A stretch of DNA of 64,000 nt from Tenebrio molitor. Lineage: Eukaryota > Arthropoda > Insecta > Coleoptera > Tenebrionidae. Location: NCBI RefSeq assembly GCF_963966145.1, contig NC_091046.1, forward strand, positions 13,888,001 through 13,952,000. Direction: 5' to 3'. The translations under genes were made by a program, and so were the position numbers. Positions within the stretch are counted from its first letter, which is position 1, and every line of letters begins with the position of its first letter. The notes under the pieces are model-generated. The model had not been told where the DNA came from and made no database searches. It saw only the letters and a list, made by a program, of their open reading frames with translations. Of the stretch, positions 42,143 to 54,965 are shown piece after piece.

Positions 42143-44540
42143 CATGCGTCTTCACTTCTTAAATCGCTGAAAAAACGAATAAAGCAGGGCGAACTTATAA
42201 TGATGTAGTGATATATTGAACGTTGTACAATTAATCATTTCTGTCTTTCTAAATCACTTTAACATTAAAAGGGATGCGTTGTAAAATAAGCTTATTATTT
42301 ATTGTAAGAGAAAATATAACAAATGTATTTACTTAAGATTCTTAGTTTTTGGCAACAACACAACCATAAAATAAGCTTTTGTCAGTGGCTTCTCTTGCTT
42401 AGCTTTTTGTTATGGACCAGTGCTCGTTCACGTCAGCAATAACTTAAATACTAACAACTAATTATCGCGATGCATGCTTTTTATTCGTTCTGATTAAATA
42501 AAAACTTTATTTTTATCTTGTCAGTATTATTATTATAAATGCAAGTACAAGTAGTTATCGTAAGGAAAAAATACGAGTAGTATATTTTAAGTTTATGACA
42601 TTAACTGACAACAAGTTAATTAGGGGAAGGACTCTTTCCTTATGTAGAAATGAGTACTGTCTGTGTTAAGCCTTTTGAAATAAATAAATGAATATTTAAA
42701 AATACCTTATAACAAATCTTTATATATTTTGCATCCTAAAAATTGCAATTTGTTACTTTTCTGTAGCTATCAGCATTCACGAATTTCTTTTGAAGATATG
42801 TTATTGAAAAAATACTGAATAAAAATACTTAGTGCATTAGCACTTTCATTATTACAATCACTATATATCAATGTAACGGTGTCGTATATGTTCCACAGGC
42901 GCCTTAAAAGGGCTAGCATACTCATACTTATTTTGGTTAATGTGAAGAAACGTGCGTCAACACTCTGCAATGCGTCTAACGTCGTCAAACATAGAAAAAA
43001 AATTATTACAAAAAAAGTTATATTATTCTAAGTTGTACGAAGCATTGTTTGTTGCTTTAAGATGATTTTACATTTGGTGGTTGGAGTTGCAGCGAACATA
43101 CATTTTTATATCATCCAGACAAATAATTGTTGATATTTAAAAGAAAATAGAATTTGTATCTCAATTCAGAACACGAAATTCAAGAGGTATATTTTTTGTT
43201 AGCATAACAAGCATATTATTGAATACTACATAGACTACAATATGATTGAATTAATGCACCTTTTTAATGAGCAATCAAATGAGAAACACATCAAAATTCT
43301 TTATTAATAATCGAAGTAAGCCCAAACCCCAAACATTTCTTTAAAAACAATAACTGTCTATTACTGTGTACATGTATGTATTAAAAATGACAAAAATATT
43401 GGAATGTCTTAAGAAAAGAATATATGTATTATACCATTACGAAGTGTTTCGGTTAGTTCTATTTTTCTCCATTTTCAACAAAAAAATACACATTTTTGAT
43501 ACTTTATTATGACAAATTGAGTAAGTTGTTCTTTATGCGTTCGATGTTAGGAAAACTTTTAGAATGAGAATGCACTTGTGCAAAATCAGGTGATAACCTA
43601 GTTCACCCGCAAAAGTTTCATAACGAAAGGGATTATTTTACGAATATACTAAGGAAGCTTTTCCCATCGTGTGCTTTTTAGTACACTATAGTTAATTAAG
43701 TTCTAGCACAGTGTACGCATCGGTACCTGTTTAATATTTTAGGACACAAGTTCAACTACTGTTTGCATAAGTTACATTACGAACATTAAAGATAATTAAC
43801 AACTTGAATAGATATTACTTGACAAATCGTTCCATTACGGAAAATCAATAATTTGATTTATGCAACGCTACCAGTTAATTAAATTTGTATTAGTATTGTG
43901 TGGTCATATTTTGTAACCCGTTTGTCGTTGTCGATCATAAATGATGTTCAAATATGTTATATATTATATCATTTAATAAGAATAAACTGTGTTTAGAAAT
44001 AAACGTTATATTTAGTTTTGGTTATATATGACAAAAACATTATTTTTGACAAAAGATTAATACAACGTACATTTTAAAATAAATATATAAATCTTATATA
44101 AATAGAGTAGATGAAATATTATTGTTTTCTGAGACTATTCTTTTTTGAAAATTATGTCACATGTCTATTTGTTTTCTATATTTATCTCTAGCACCTGTTT
44201 TGCTTTATAACTGTACATATTTTGTTTTATACAGCCCAGATCTGTCAGTGCTGACGTACATATCTGCTCCTACTTTTAAGTTTTATCATGAACTACATTT
44301 TGTGAATGTCTACGCTCCAAACGTAATAATAAATGGCTTAACCCCTTTTAATAAAAGATATTAAAGGTAACTCGATAACCATATCAAGAAAGTTATTTTC
44401 TTTTGTAATAAAGTAATTTACAATAATTTTGAAAAACATTCTAATAAAGTATGGATAAAATTAATGATGGAAATCACTTTTAATCCGTTGTTAATTAGGA
44501 GTATAAAATAAGAGATACAATAGTTATTTTCATATGAGTT
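42143..44540. other. 2.4 kb of AT-rich DNA without assignable genes
   Basis: Only short open frames with no recognisable domain, and A/T runs. No terminal repeats or RNA genes seen. Confidence 0.35.
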
Positions 44541-44620
44541 GCGCTGTCAGATTACTTTTCAGGCACGAGGCGGTAGGCGAGTGTTGCAAAACAGGCCGAA
44601 TACCTGAAAAGTGACAGCGC
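44541..44620. repeat. palindromic island 8 (hairpin, GAG-rich loop)
   Basis: GCGCTGTCA / TGACAGCGC and ACTTTTCAGG / CCTGAAAAGT are the arms. The loop carries CACGAGGCGGTAGGCGAGTG. Weaker pairing continues outward to about 44525 and 44640. Confidence 0.8.
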
Positions 44621-45289
44621 ACGAATATTGAATAACGTTTTTCGTGTTCGTTTGGGCAAAGTGTTAAAAAAACATTAATTAATTCTAAATTTTCATGTTA
44701 TGTATTTCGGGAAACGAACACGAAAAAACAATTATGTTATCCATATCCTAACAAAATAATCACATAAGATTTAAGTGAAGAATTTGTTAGCGTTTTGACA
44801 TGGAAAGTCTAAAAGACAATCTAATGAACATGGAAGAGATTTGTGAGGAGGTGGTTAACAGAATTGAGATAAAAGGAAAAAATGGTAAACAATGTTGAAC
44901 GAATAAAGCGATTTGACATGGATGCTTTCTCAGCCGGAGTTTGTTTGTGACCCACATCAGTGACATCGAAGTTACATTAAGAAACACACAGGCAGAGAAA
45001 GTAGCTGAAGGGATTGACAGAGGGTTGGTAGTCACTGATACATACTATATAATACATACCATAAAATCCATCTGTAGAATTATACAAAAAGGAATGTATT
45101 CAATAAAGTAGTATATAATTTAAGAAAATAGAGACTAAATAATATAAAAGTTTATATGTATACAGATTATTTAGCTTATTTTCCTTCTTTTCAATAATAC
45201 TTCATAAAACTTTACTGACTCAGTATCTTTAAATTAGATTAGAATCTTGTCTGTATTTTGTTCATAACTACACTTTTTACATTCAGGTA
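44621..45289. other. AT-rich spacer
   Basis: Nothing supportable; an 82-codon minus-strand frame at 44787-45035 has no recognisable domain. Confidence 0.3.
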
Positions 45290-45504
45290 CCGTGCGGTCT
45301 TTCTATCAAGTGGGTCATGACAGTGGAAACGAATGCCGTTGGGCTGCAGCATATTTGGCGCATATTTAAATGAAAATTAAAAATATGTTTTATTAGTCTG
45401 TCCGTAATATCCTTTGATATTTTTAATTTCCCATTTTTTTATTTTATGGTGTAATTATAATAATGTCATGATTCACTTGATAGAAAGACTTTTGGATCGC
45501 TCGG
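45290..45504. mobile_element. 215-bp TA-flanked MITE
   Basis: The ends CGTGCGGTCTTTCTATCAAG and CTTGATAGAAAGACTTTTGG (then ATCGCTCGG) pair, with GTCATGACA / TGTCATGA just inside, flanked by TA at 45288-45289 and 45505-45506. The right arm carries a small insertion. Confidence 0.8.
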
Positions 45505-45506
45505 TA

Positions 45507-46879
45507 ATATTCACGCCTAAATGGAAAGGAAAGGAAAATGTTCTTACAACTCTCTATTTAGTTTTTATGTGTACTTCTGATAAGATAGTGTAATGTTATA
45601 TTCTGCCACTTTGAAAAATTCGATGTACATAGTACATAGGTATTATAAATTCTGCGGTTTCTAATTTCATACCCGAAAAATGTAAACGCCAGTCTTACAT
45701 GGAATCACTGATTTGTATCAAATATTAAAATGACGTTTACTTTAATGGCCGTCGTTATCCAATCCAATCCAATTTCGCACCCTGTTCTAGGACGCGAAGT
45801 GCTCGTTTCACGTACGGTTGCACTAAAACAAATAATTGTAAAAACTTACTCACTGCACACACATTTTATTTAACTATTATTATTACGTTCTTACATATTA
45901 AATTGTGATGAATTATTTTCTGCTTCGTTCCACATTATTTCTTTATTGTTTGTTTATAATGATATTACAATAAATTTATCTAGGCAGCTAAGTAGCATAT
46001 GTGATGTGAACAAACAAACATTTAACAAACCATTTTTAATGATATTTATAAAATAGATATTTTTCTACGTTTTAGAGAAAAATCCAAATTTCTTCTCTAG
46101 CTTTAAAATAGAAGAAGAAGATAGAAGGAATCCCGGACTTGTCTAAAATTGCAACAATTTCTTTTTCACTTTGTTAGTTCTTTGTTATAATTAACTAATG
46201 ACAAAATTCAAATATTTTGTCCGGCATTTAAGCCTTGTGTGCCTTATTCATTCGTTTTCAATTTTTCAAACTTCAAAGTCAAGAACTTTTCTCTATTACC
46301 TATTACTTTTTTACACAGATGTATTAAAAAAAGGAAGGATATCATATAAAATTTTGAAGCTTAGAATGGCTGGGAGCGGCTCGGTGCACAATAATGACAT
46401 GATGGCTTTGCTAAATTACATTCCTCTATGGGTTCACATCCAGAATGTTCAAATGTGTAACTTTAAAGACACCGTAGATAAACCCAACGATTTTTCTGAT
46501 GGACATGGATTTGAAGATTTTGAAGGAATTTTTTCTACACATATTATTCAAAATCTTAACTACAATAGAAGATAAGTTCTTTATTTCTTACATTTTTATA
46601 CTTATCTTTATTAGATTATTTTCAGTATTAAGTTAATAAAAATTAGTATGAATTAAATTTAGTTCTCAAAATGATATGGATGAAATTCAATAATACGAAT
46701 TTTTAAATTACATGTTTTTGGTGTCGTTTAGCAATTGAACTTATAGATCTGCACATACTCGTATTTTGCTAACATTTATGTGTGGCATAATTTTTTTAAA
46801 CCTTTAGCGATACTTGTCACTGCTAATTTTCTGATATTACCCGTTTGACCAAGACTTGTTTGCTTGAAGATGACTAATT
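45507..46879. other. AT-rich block with one 125-codon frame of unknown status
   Basis: The plus-strand frame 46198-46575 contains from 46366 MAGSGSVHNNDMMALLNYIP and later DKPNDFSDGHGFEDFEGIF. I do not recognise it. It lacks obvious splice context and codon-usage contrast, and its first half looks like random AT-rich translation. It is probably not a gene. Confidence 0.25.
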
Positions 46880-47205
46880 AAGGAATTCTCTATGGCAACC
46901 AGATGAGAGGTTTTGGTAGTGGAGGAGTAACGCCACACCTCCCGGAGCAGCGAACCAGGCAGGTATAGCTAGCTGGCTGCTGGCTGGCTGTAGCAAAGTA
47001 ATCCAGCAGCGGCCCGGAGCTCTTCGTTCCTGAGGGCAGACACCCCGGATCAATACCCCGGACTCCCCGAACCGGTCGCGCTCCCTAACAACGCTATTAA
47101 ATGATTCGACTTGCCGCCACGCATTCCTTTTTCTGTTGTCTTCTGTCACAACAAAACTTTAGACTTCCGACTATCATCCATCACTATGGAGTGAGGGCCA
47201 TAAAA
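46880..47205 (-). other. GC-rich island, candidate LINE 3' region
   Basis: About 250 bp of markedly GC-rich sequence (CCCGGAGCAGCGAACC, CAGCGGCCCGGAGCTCTTCG, GAACCGGTCGCGCTCCC) in AT-rich DNA. A 91-codon minus-strand frame covers it but has no recognised domain. The look recalls 3' untranslated regions of some insect non-LTR retrotransposons; no poly-A or target duplication found. Confidence 0.4.
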
Positions 47206-48003
47206 ATGTTAATTTTTTTCTGATACGAATCTCGCACGATTTTATTTCCAAAGCGATGAAAATGGTGGATGCGCCAGGCCATTTTCTAAACTTTGATCCG
47301 CAAACCTTCTGAATTATGTATTTGTCAAAAGAGTGTACATGCATAAAATGGCCAACGAAGGGCGTGCATTTTAATAACTACATTCCAAGTTCGGAAAGAA
47401 ATTACTTAAAGTAAACCATGCAGAAACTCTTTCTAAATTTTACTTTACGAAGTGTAATATATGCATGAATTTTTACACAAGATAAATGAAAAGGTGCAGC
47501 TGCATTAAAACGAGATAAATTTTTCCATTATTAAAATTTTTACATTTGCTTTGTTTGAAAATGTTATTACTACGTTTCCTTAATGACCAATGAATCATTT
47601 CCATGTGTGTTTTTTTTTAAATTCACCGACATTTTCGAAAGCAATCATAAAAAGTATCATTAATTTGTTAAAATTCATAAACACAACAGTGGTGAGTGTG
47701 TCGTGACAAAAGTGAAGATACAATAAACTACCAAAGTTTGCTCGTTATTGTCTAAACAACGTAAACTTTGCGTACATACACAAGAGATATTTGTGTAGTA
47801 TGTCAAATAATAAAGAGAGAGATAACTTTCATCGCTCTTTAGCGTACATCCGTCTTAAATTGAAGCAATGTTATTGACCACTTTTTTTCACTTAAGGTTC
47901 CAATTAACTTTTATCAAATTGACAATTTGTTGTTGCAGTACTTTTTATCGACACAATTTATATCTACTGTTTTAGGTGTGAGAACCTTGCAACATATGCA
48001 CAT
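47206..48003. other. AT-rich spacer
   Basis: Nothing supportable. Confidence 0.3.
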
Positions 48004-48154
48004 TTGTTTTTTTAAATTTGGCGTCGAAGTAGGCGTTGAACTGTCGATTGTGAACGCACCATACAGGTTACGGATCAGGAATCAGCAGTTTAAATCTTAG
48101 GCTTTACACGAGTGGTGTGATCTCAATCCAAACGCCTAAATTTAAAAAACACCC
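48004..48154 (-). mobile_element. palindromic MITE (family GTGTTTTTTTAAATTTGGC), copy C, inverted
   Basis: TTTTTTTAAATTTGGCGTCG and AACGCCTAAATTTAAAAAAC are the arms. The interior reads in the opposite direction to copies A and B (GTTACGGATCAGGAATCAGC, TACACGAGTGGTGTGATCTC). Confidence 0.82.
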
Positions 48155-51100
48155 TTTATACCGATTAATTTAATAACTTATTATTAATTCATAAAGGAAT
48201 ATCATTACAGCTTGGCTTCACACATGTTTAACTTGAACAAAATCAGCTGTATTTTCAGAATGTTTCGCATATGCTTTTAAATATTGCCAAGGTCGAAAAA
48301 CATGTCTAATTAAATCTCCGGTGTCATTTATCAAACAGTTAATTCCCATAAAATGTGTTTGCGAAAAACTGTTGTCAAAAGTATTGTGTGTGGATTTTCA
48401 GTAAATCATTTCGAAACTATTCAGCTGGGTAAATCGTGAAATTTAAATTTTATGCCAATATTTTATTCCGATATCTTCCTCAAACTTCATTTTTGACTGT
48501 ATAATTGAAACTCTCATTTTTTATTCAAAGGATTCATGTTTTTTATCTCGCAATCTGCAAACCTTGGTTTTTACATTTTTTGTTTAGTTTTAACACTTTG
48601 ACGTACATATATTTAAAACAATATGATTTCTTTACAAGTCTATCGAAGGTTTAATGTTCCGATATTATTCAAGATATTTGAATAATCGTTAATAACTTTA
48701 GTCAAGCACATGTCGTGATTATTTTATTGAAAACATAGTGAGCTATCGGAGAGAATAATTGAATGAACGCTATCAAGCGTGCCATGAACGCTTGAGCGAA
48801 ATACATTGAGACAAGTTGGGACTATTTACGATGAGGAAAATTCGTTAAACAGCTTTCTGCATAGACTTTAGTTGAATTAAGTATTAAAATAGTCTAAGTG
48901 CTTATACCATGCTTTTGGCTAAAAATAACTTACATTAATGAACGTGGCAATCAGCTAAATTAAACGAAGTTTATGAAATTGGTGAGAATGAGTTTAATAT
49001 TAAAAACCTTGTTCAATATCATTATCAGAAAATTGAATTTTAAATTTTAAAGGAGTTTTTTGCTTGAATAATTATTCCGTTATTTCTCGGAGATTGGTCT
49101 CTACTTTCAGATTGTAAAGTGATCACACAATAACTTAACTGATACCTAACTATTTAAAAGACGTAAATGTTCTTTAGAAGTTTAAGCAATAAGTTTAAAA
49201 CTTCTTACTTAATCCTAAGAGCCACTGCCACGGCTGTACTAAAAATTGTCGATATCACTCGCGAATCTACGAGCTTACTTTGAAGTAAAAAGTAACGTTT
49301 TTCCGTAAATCTGTCACTGGAAATTTGCTTGTGCGTGTTCAGATTTGGTTTGTGGTGAGTGGCAAATTTAAAATGAAATTTACGTTGATAAGTTCGATCT
49401 AGATATAAAAATTTTATTAGGCCAAAAGATATCACGAAATTGATTTTTTAATTTAGTTTTTTAATGTTTATATTTCAATTCTTTCCGTAACAGCAAAAAG
49501 TTGTAGTTAATTTTTGAAAGAAGAATTTGTGATAGAATGCTAAATTGCCAAATTCTATAAACTGAATTTTTCTACTCCCTTCTCTAAAGTGCCACATTTT
49601 GCAACAACACAAATAGTGTATAAAACGTCACTTTAAATAGGACTGTTCATTATTTCATTAGTCAGGACTTGATGTTCATTCGGACGTTTTCGGAAAATAA
49701 AACAATCTCGAAGTTTCTTTAAACACGGTTTGAATTTTTTGAACACATGTCAAATTGATAATTTCAGGTTTCGTAGAAAAAATATACTCGTAGCATGCAA
49801 GTCATTTATAAACTTTTTAGTCACGGGTTTTATTAAATATTCGCAACGCTCTTGCCTAATAAAACTCGTGAATAAAAGGGCGTATATAAACCTTGTTGCA
49901 TACTATACTTTTTGTACTCATAGCCTTGAAAACAACGCTTCCAACATCCAACGCATTAAAAAAAAAATCTGTCTTGATAATTATAAAATTTAGTTCATAA
50001 AATACAACTTCCCTGGGTTTTCCTCCATTAAAACATTACGGAAAGATTTATAATCGTTGAAAATTGTTCCTACAAAATTCACAAATTATTGCAAAAATTG
50101 AAATATCAAGTGAAGCAATTGTTTCCAATAACCAAAGATCACTACCTACTTGGTTTTATGTTCTTTTTGTCATTACTTTTTTGTTTGTTGTTTTCTCTTT
50201 GTATCTTAATATTTACTTCATTTCTCTTTGAACCTGTTTTTAAATTTTTTGCTACACTGTATAAAGTAAACGGATTCTTACTCGTATTTAATGAAAAATC
50301 TTCTCTTCAATTTCTTTTGTTTTTAGATCCTCGTTTTTGTTGCTTTACCCGATCCTACTATTTTTAATATTTACTATGTTATTGTAAATGAATTTTATAC
50401 ATGTTCGTAATATTTGATGTTTGCCATACATGATTGCACAAGAGAATTCAATTTCTAATCAATAATTTGGAACGTAATTAGTAATTACAATTGATTGTTT
50501 TCACATGTAGGTATTTATTTTTAAGAACAACTTCAACGAATACGAAAATCCATATTTATGAAATCTGGTTAGAAAAACAAGGTGTGTGTGAAACACAAAC
50601 ATGCGGAATTTCATTAAAAATTATAACTGCAGGTATGTACACACACATACGTACAATTGGGACAGAGTTATTGACATTTCTGCAGTTCCCAATGGAGTTG
50701 CTTGACATAGAATCTGTGTAAATGTTATTGTTCAAAATTGCATTGATCCATAACCTGAGTAATATAACAAGATGATTCGTGCAAATTTCTAGAGTATAAT
50801 TGCAGATTACCTTTGAACAAGTCTATTGTTTGACATAACTTCTTTAATATTTATAAAATGTGTTTAGTCTTTTATATTACGCCAGGAAGAAAATTAAATG
50901 TGCAAGTAAGATTTATTTTTATAGTTGTTAAACTTAATTTAAATCCTTTCTGCGTAATTTATTTACGGAGTCTATTACTGCATATTTTTAATTAAAACTC
51001 TAAGTCAACATTTAAACATTCATCTGATCTTTGAATTAACTTTAATGTAATTTCTTGCAGTTGTTAGCAAATACATGCATTTTATAAGTTGATAAGAAAA

Positions 51101-51191
51101 CCTCCTTCTGAACAAAATCGTCGAACGTGGTCCCTTAAATATTTGTTTGTACATTATCTGTACATTTTTACATAAGTGTTTAATGTTTCTA
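48155..51191. other. 3 kb of AT-rich DNA without assignable genes
   Basis: Frames up to 92 codons occur (for example 50089-50367, a hydrophobic run rich in Leu and Phe from T-rich DNA), but none is recognisable. No terminal repeats or RNA genes seen. Confidence 0.35.
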
Positions 51192-51762
51192 CAGTGTGAA
51201 CATAAAGTTTGGAACAAAATTAATAATCGCGTTATGTGATGTTTTTAACAAAATCGCTCGGACATGTTACATTACAATTTTTTTGAGAAAATGACAAATT
51301 TTACTTTCAAATTTTAATTTAATTTTTAATGTAAAAATCTTCAATGACCACATACAAAAACAAACAAACATCTAAGGTTAACAATAAAATTTAATGTAAA
51401 TGTTGAAATTGTCCGCCGTCAATCATTTGGCACTCACCGGCTCTTTGTACACTGCGCTCAATAATGTCAGGGTTTATTTGTTCCATTTCAGAGTGAATTC
51501 TCTGCCGCAAATCTTCTAAGTTGTTTGATCTATAAAAAGCAATTTACATTAAAAATTAAATAAAAATTTTGAAGTAAACTTGGTCATTTTCTCAAAAAAA
51601 TTGTTGATAACGTCATTGCGCAAAAACCAATGACGTCATTTAAACAAGTTGGACGTCACATGATGGCTTTGTTCAAAATAAAATTGACCTATTCGAGCCA
51701 TTCTCCTAAAAACTTCACATAATGCTATTATGAATTTTGTTCCAAACTTTATGTTCACACTG
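51192..51762. mobile_element. 571-bp TA-flanked mariner-type element keeping the transposase C-terminus
   Basis: The tips CAGTGTGAACATAAAGTTTG and CAAACTTTATGTTCACACTG pair for about 30 bp and beyond, flanked by TA at 51190-51191 and 51763-51764. It is an internal-deletion derivative containing the end of a transposase gene. Confidence 0.92.
51391..51528 (-). pseudogene. transposase C-terminal fragment (mariner/Tc type)
   Basis: In one frame the minus strand reads SNNLEDLRQRIHSEMEQINP, DIIERSVQRAGECQ, MIDGGQFQHLH and a stop. 'LEDLRxRIxxExxxIxPxxxxRxV...GGxFQHL' is the familiar C-terminal tail of mariner-type transposases in insects, where the last acidic catalytic residue lies further upstream. 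Only 45 residues remain, without any catalytic Asp/Glu box; the DNA upstream does not continue the family. The fragment is uninterrupted and ends at its natural stop, so the deletion, and not decay, removed the rest. Confidence 0.8.
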
Positions 51763-51764
51763 TA

Positions 51765-52718
51765 TATAAATAATTGTAAGCATTAGGTATAAAATATAGC
51801 TTCCTTACATATATCAAAGATTCACCACATCTTGTTTCAATAAACAACAATACAAGCAATAAATATCCCTACAATCCTATACAATAACTGAAGACGATAC
51901 AAGTTGGGAAATTAAACACTAGTTTCAATTGACGCAAGTCCTTTAAAATTTAAATTTAATGTAATACTGTGAGAAGCAAGAATTTGGTTAACAAGAAATT
52001 CAGAATTGTCTTAATACGATGTGTGGAAGAATTGAAAAATTTAACTTCTCGTTTTTCCCCACATCAAAATTCAACACCTTTGCCACGTGTATTTTCTATG
52101 TAAATTGCGGTGTTGGTGAACCTTTGATATGTGGACAGAGTTAAAAATAAATAATAATTAAATTAATATTAATTTAGGTGGATAATTTGAAGTACGTACC
52201 AACAATTTTTATGTCTTCAATATCTATATACTCGTAGTATTCTCGTACATATTTATTTCCATACGTAGCCAAAAAATTAACTAATTAGTCAATTATTTCA
52301 TGATTTTCTATTATTAAATACAACTTTTAGATACGTTTTGTAGATCAAATGATTTCGCAATAAAACAAGTTACCTACAAGATGTAAAGTAGAGTTCATTA
52401 CCAGTCGTTCAGTAGATCGAAGGAACATTCTTCTATCTAGTATTTTCTACTCTATATGGTTGACAACTTTGACCTAAATTTCACTGTGCATTGACAAAGA
52501 ACCAAATTTTGAATGTTTGTACGAGAAGTGACGCCAATTACGTTTACATGCTTTAATTAATTATGGTTGAGTTTTATATAAAAAATTTCTGATTTCATGT
52601 TTACACATAATCTCAGTTGTTGTTTTTGATATTTGATAAACTTTGATAGCATTTTAATCTCAAGTATATTTCTGCCTGCACAACTTATATCACACAATTT
52701 TGTTTTAAAATACACTAA
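51765..52718. other. AT-rich spacer
   Basis: Nothing supportable. Confidence 0.3.
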
Positions 52719-52855
52719 GGCCCGTATTCACCAACGCCAGTTAACGTTAACTGTAGGTTATAATACTTCGTTACTTTAGTTACCTATTGTTATAACAATG
52801 TTTTCGTATATTTTAACCTACAGTTAACTTTAACTGGCGTTGGTGAATACGGGCC
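52719..52855. mobile_element. 137-bp PIF/Harbinger-type MITE
   Basis: GGCCCGTATTCACCAACGCC and its inverse (GGCGTTGGTGAATACGGGCC) begin near-perfect arms of about 50 bp (AGTTAACGTTAACTG inward). They are flanked by the 3-bp duplication TAA at 52716-52718 and 52856-52858, the PIF/Harbinger target type. Confidence 0.9.
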
Positions 52856-52860
52856 TAAGG

Positions 52861-52880
52861 CCCGGTTTATTCACCTTCAA
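52861..52880. repeat. solo Harbinger-like terminus
   Basis: Directly after the TAA of the preceding MITE, GGCCCGGTTTATTCACCTTC resembles a second Harbinger-type end. No matching inverse end was found within 1 kb. Confidence 0.5.
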
Positions 52881-54539
52881 GTAATTTATCTGGCCAGTAG
52901 TTGCTATCATTTAGAATTTGCTATTGGTAGATCCATGGCAATTACCGTTCAATTAAAGTTACATACCAAGGGATGTATGGAACCTTCCAAATGTTTATGC
53001 TTTCCAACAGAAATTTAAATCTATGTTTGAAATAAATTTTCCTTAAATATATATATTTTTTTATTACAGGTGGTCGAAAGTATTTAATTAATAAATATGA
53101 AAAAAAGCTCTTTGAATAATTGAAGAAAATTGTCTCAAAAAACAACACCAATCAAAATGTTCAAATAAACAAATTGCCTCATAAACATCGATCAAAATGA
53201 ATGGTATAATTATTTAATTTCTTACATTCAGCAAATTTTGTATGTTTTCATTACTGATTTTGTAAATGTTTTTATCTATCTTATGTTCGTTGATCATTAT
53301 AAATTGTTATTATTCCCATTACACGGTGGTTAACAGGAAGCTCGGCTGAACTTCGTCATTACTACCAAGTAATAATAAACAAATTGATAATTATGTAAAG
53401 CAATGACATATTATTATTATTATTGTTATTATCATTAGTGTTTGTTAAACATTTTCAGTTTAACCCTTTTATTGCCCAATAAAACACACTGCTCAGTCTG
53501 TCATCGTCATCAATCATCATTCAATGCAGTATCAATTCTAAAGTGTGGTACATGTACTACTACCGCATAGAAAATGTTAAATAAATTGTTTTGTAAATTT
53601 CTGTAGCAATCTATTTGTACATCTGTTTAAGATTATACCAAAAAATCGTAATGATAATTTATTTAGTTATTCTAGCACATTTGATAACACATCTAGTAAT
53701 TTGAGAGTCCCACAATTGTGTACTTTTATATGAACAGTATGTTTCACAAAGTGGTAATTAATTTTTTTTTCTTTTGGTGAATAATGCTATTAACATGATT
53801 TAGAAGCAGGTGTGGGATTTGTTTTTATTGATGATGATCTATTTACTTGAACTCAGTTCAAAATATGCAAATGTTATATAAATTTCAAAAAGATTTATCA
53901 GTATTATAAAATCTCTAAATATATACTTACAATAAATACAGTTGTCCCTGAGAATTGCGCCACTATTATTTTTAATTAGGTTGTTAAGAGAGGAACAAAG
54001 TCGGTTAGCTTAAAAAATAAGTGTACTTTATGTTGCTTACTCTAAATGTGTAATCAAAGAAACAATCGAACACATAAAACGAATATAAATAACTTGCATT
54101 GCATAAGTTTAGGATTGTGTATTTATATTATAATTAAAATATTTTCGAGTAATGCAATATGATCAACAAAAAAAAAATAGATAAGAGGCTGCTGTGGAAA
54201 ACAAGATTTTTGAAAACGTCAAGTGTAGCTTCAATCATTCTAACAACGCTGATGGAGAGAGGTTTTGCCGAAACCTCAACAAACAAGGTCGTATATTATG
54301 GTAAACTCAGGGACCATTTTTTTCGTTCCCATTTCGAAAATAAAAATATTTTGTATTGTCCTGAATGTCAAAATTGACAAGTGACAGTTTATAAAGTTGT
54401 GTCGTTTTCTTTTCTTTGTTGATTATACTGTATACATACATACAAAATATTATATTTTATTGTTTCATACGCGCATTGCATTGTTGTTTTTTTTAAATAC
54501 ATGTATTTTATCTTTTACCGCTCTTTGACTTCATATATA
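52881..54539. other. AT-rich block without assignable genes
   Basis: Contains an imperfect TTATTA microsatellite near 53410-53440. A 72-codon plus-strand frame at 54159-54377 ends with a CPEC pair of cysteines but is not recognised. Confidence 0.3.
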
Positions 54540-54963
54540 CAGCCTGTCCCAGAACAGACTCCCCATAGAAAACTGGCATGTGCCCACAGCAAAAGAGACT
54601 CCAAGATGACTAAAATAAATTTTCCTGTAGCTCACATAAAGTTTTAAATTTCACCAATCCCAGAAGCTCTTCCTCAGGTATTTCTAAAAAATCAGACAGG
54701 TTGTTAGACAGCAAAAACAATTACTGATATCCCAACAATCAGCGAAAAGTTTACTTGGAATTTTGACACGTTCTGATGTGGAATCCGGGCAACACAAAAT
54801 TGAGGTCGTCCGATTTTGATGGTGCTCAACTCTGATTGGTCAAGTTTAGGGTGTCTTTTCTCGATTTTCCCTTGAGATAGGACTTTTTTTCTTTAAAATT
54901 CAGATTATCACATTTACCCAAATACTCCCCTTTTTCTCTGGGTAGGCTGTTCTGGGAAACCTG
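54540..54963. mobile_element. 424-bp TA-flanked MITE (family CAGSYTGTCCCAGAAC), copy 1
   Basis: The ends CAGCCTGTCCCAGAACAGAC and GCTGTTCTGGGAAACCTG are inverted, flanked by TA at 54538-54539 and 54964-54965. It shares tip sequence, but little interior, with 56059-56410. Confidence 0.83.
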
Positions 54964-54965
54964 TA

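Noticed and set aside
46198..46575. 125-codon plus-strand frame as a host gene
   Set aside because: No recognised domain, start-region residues typical of translated AT-rich DNA, and no splice or promoter context.
50089..50367. Hydrophobic 92-codon frame as a membrane protein
   Set aside because: The Phe/Leu runs come directly from T-rich DNA; no family likeness.
54159..54377. Frame with CPEC as a zinc-finger protein
   Set aside because: A single cysteine pair in 72 codons, with no partner cysteines or histidines at suitable spacing.
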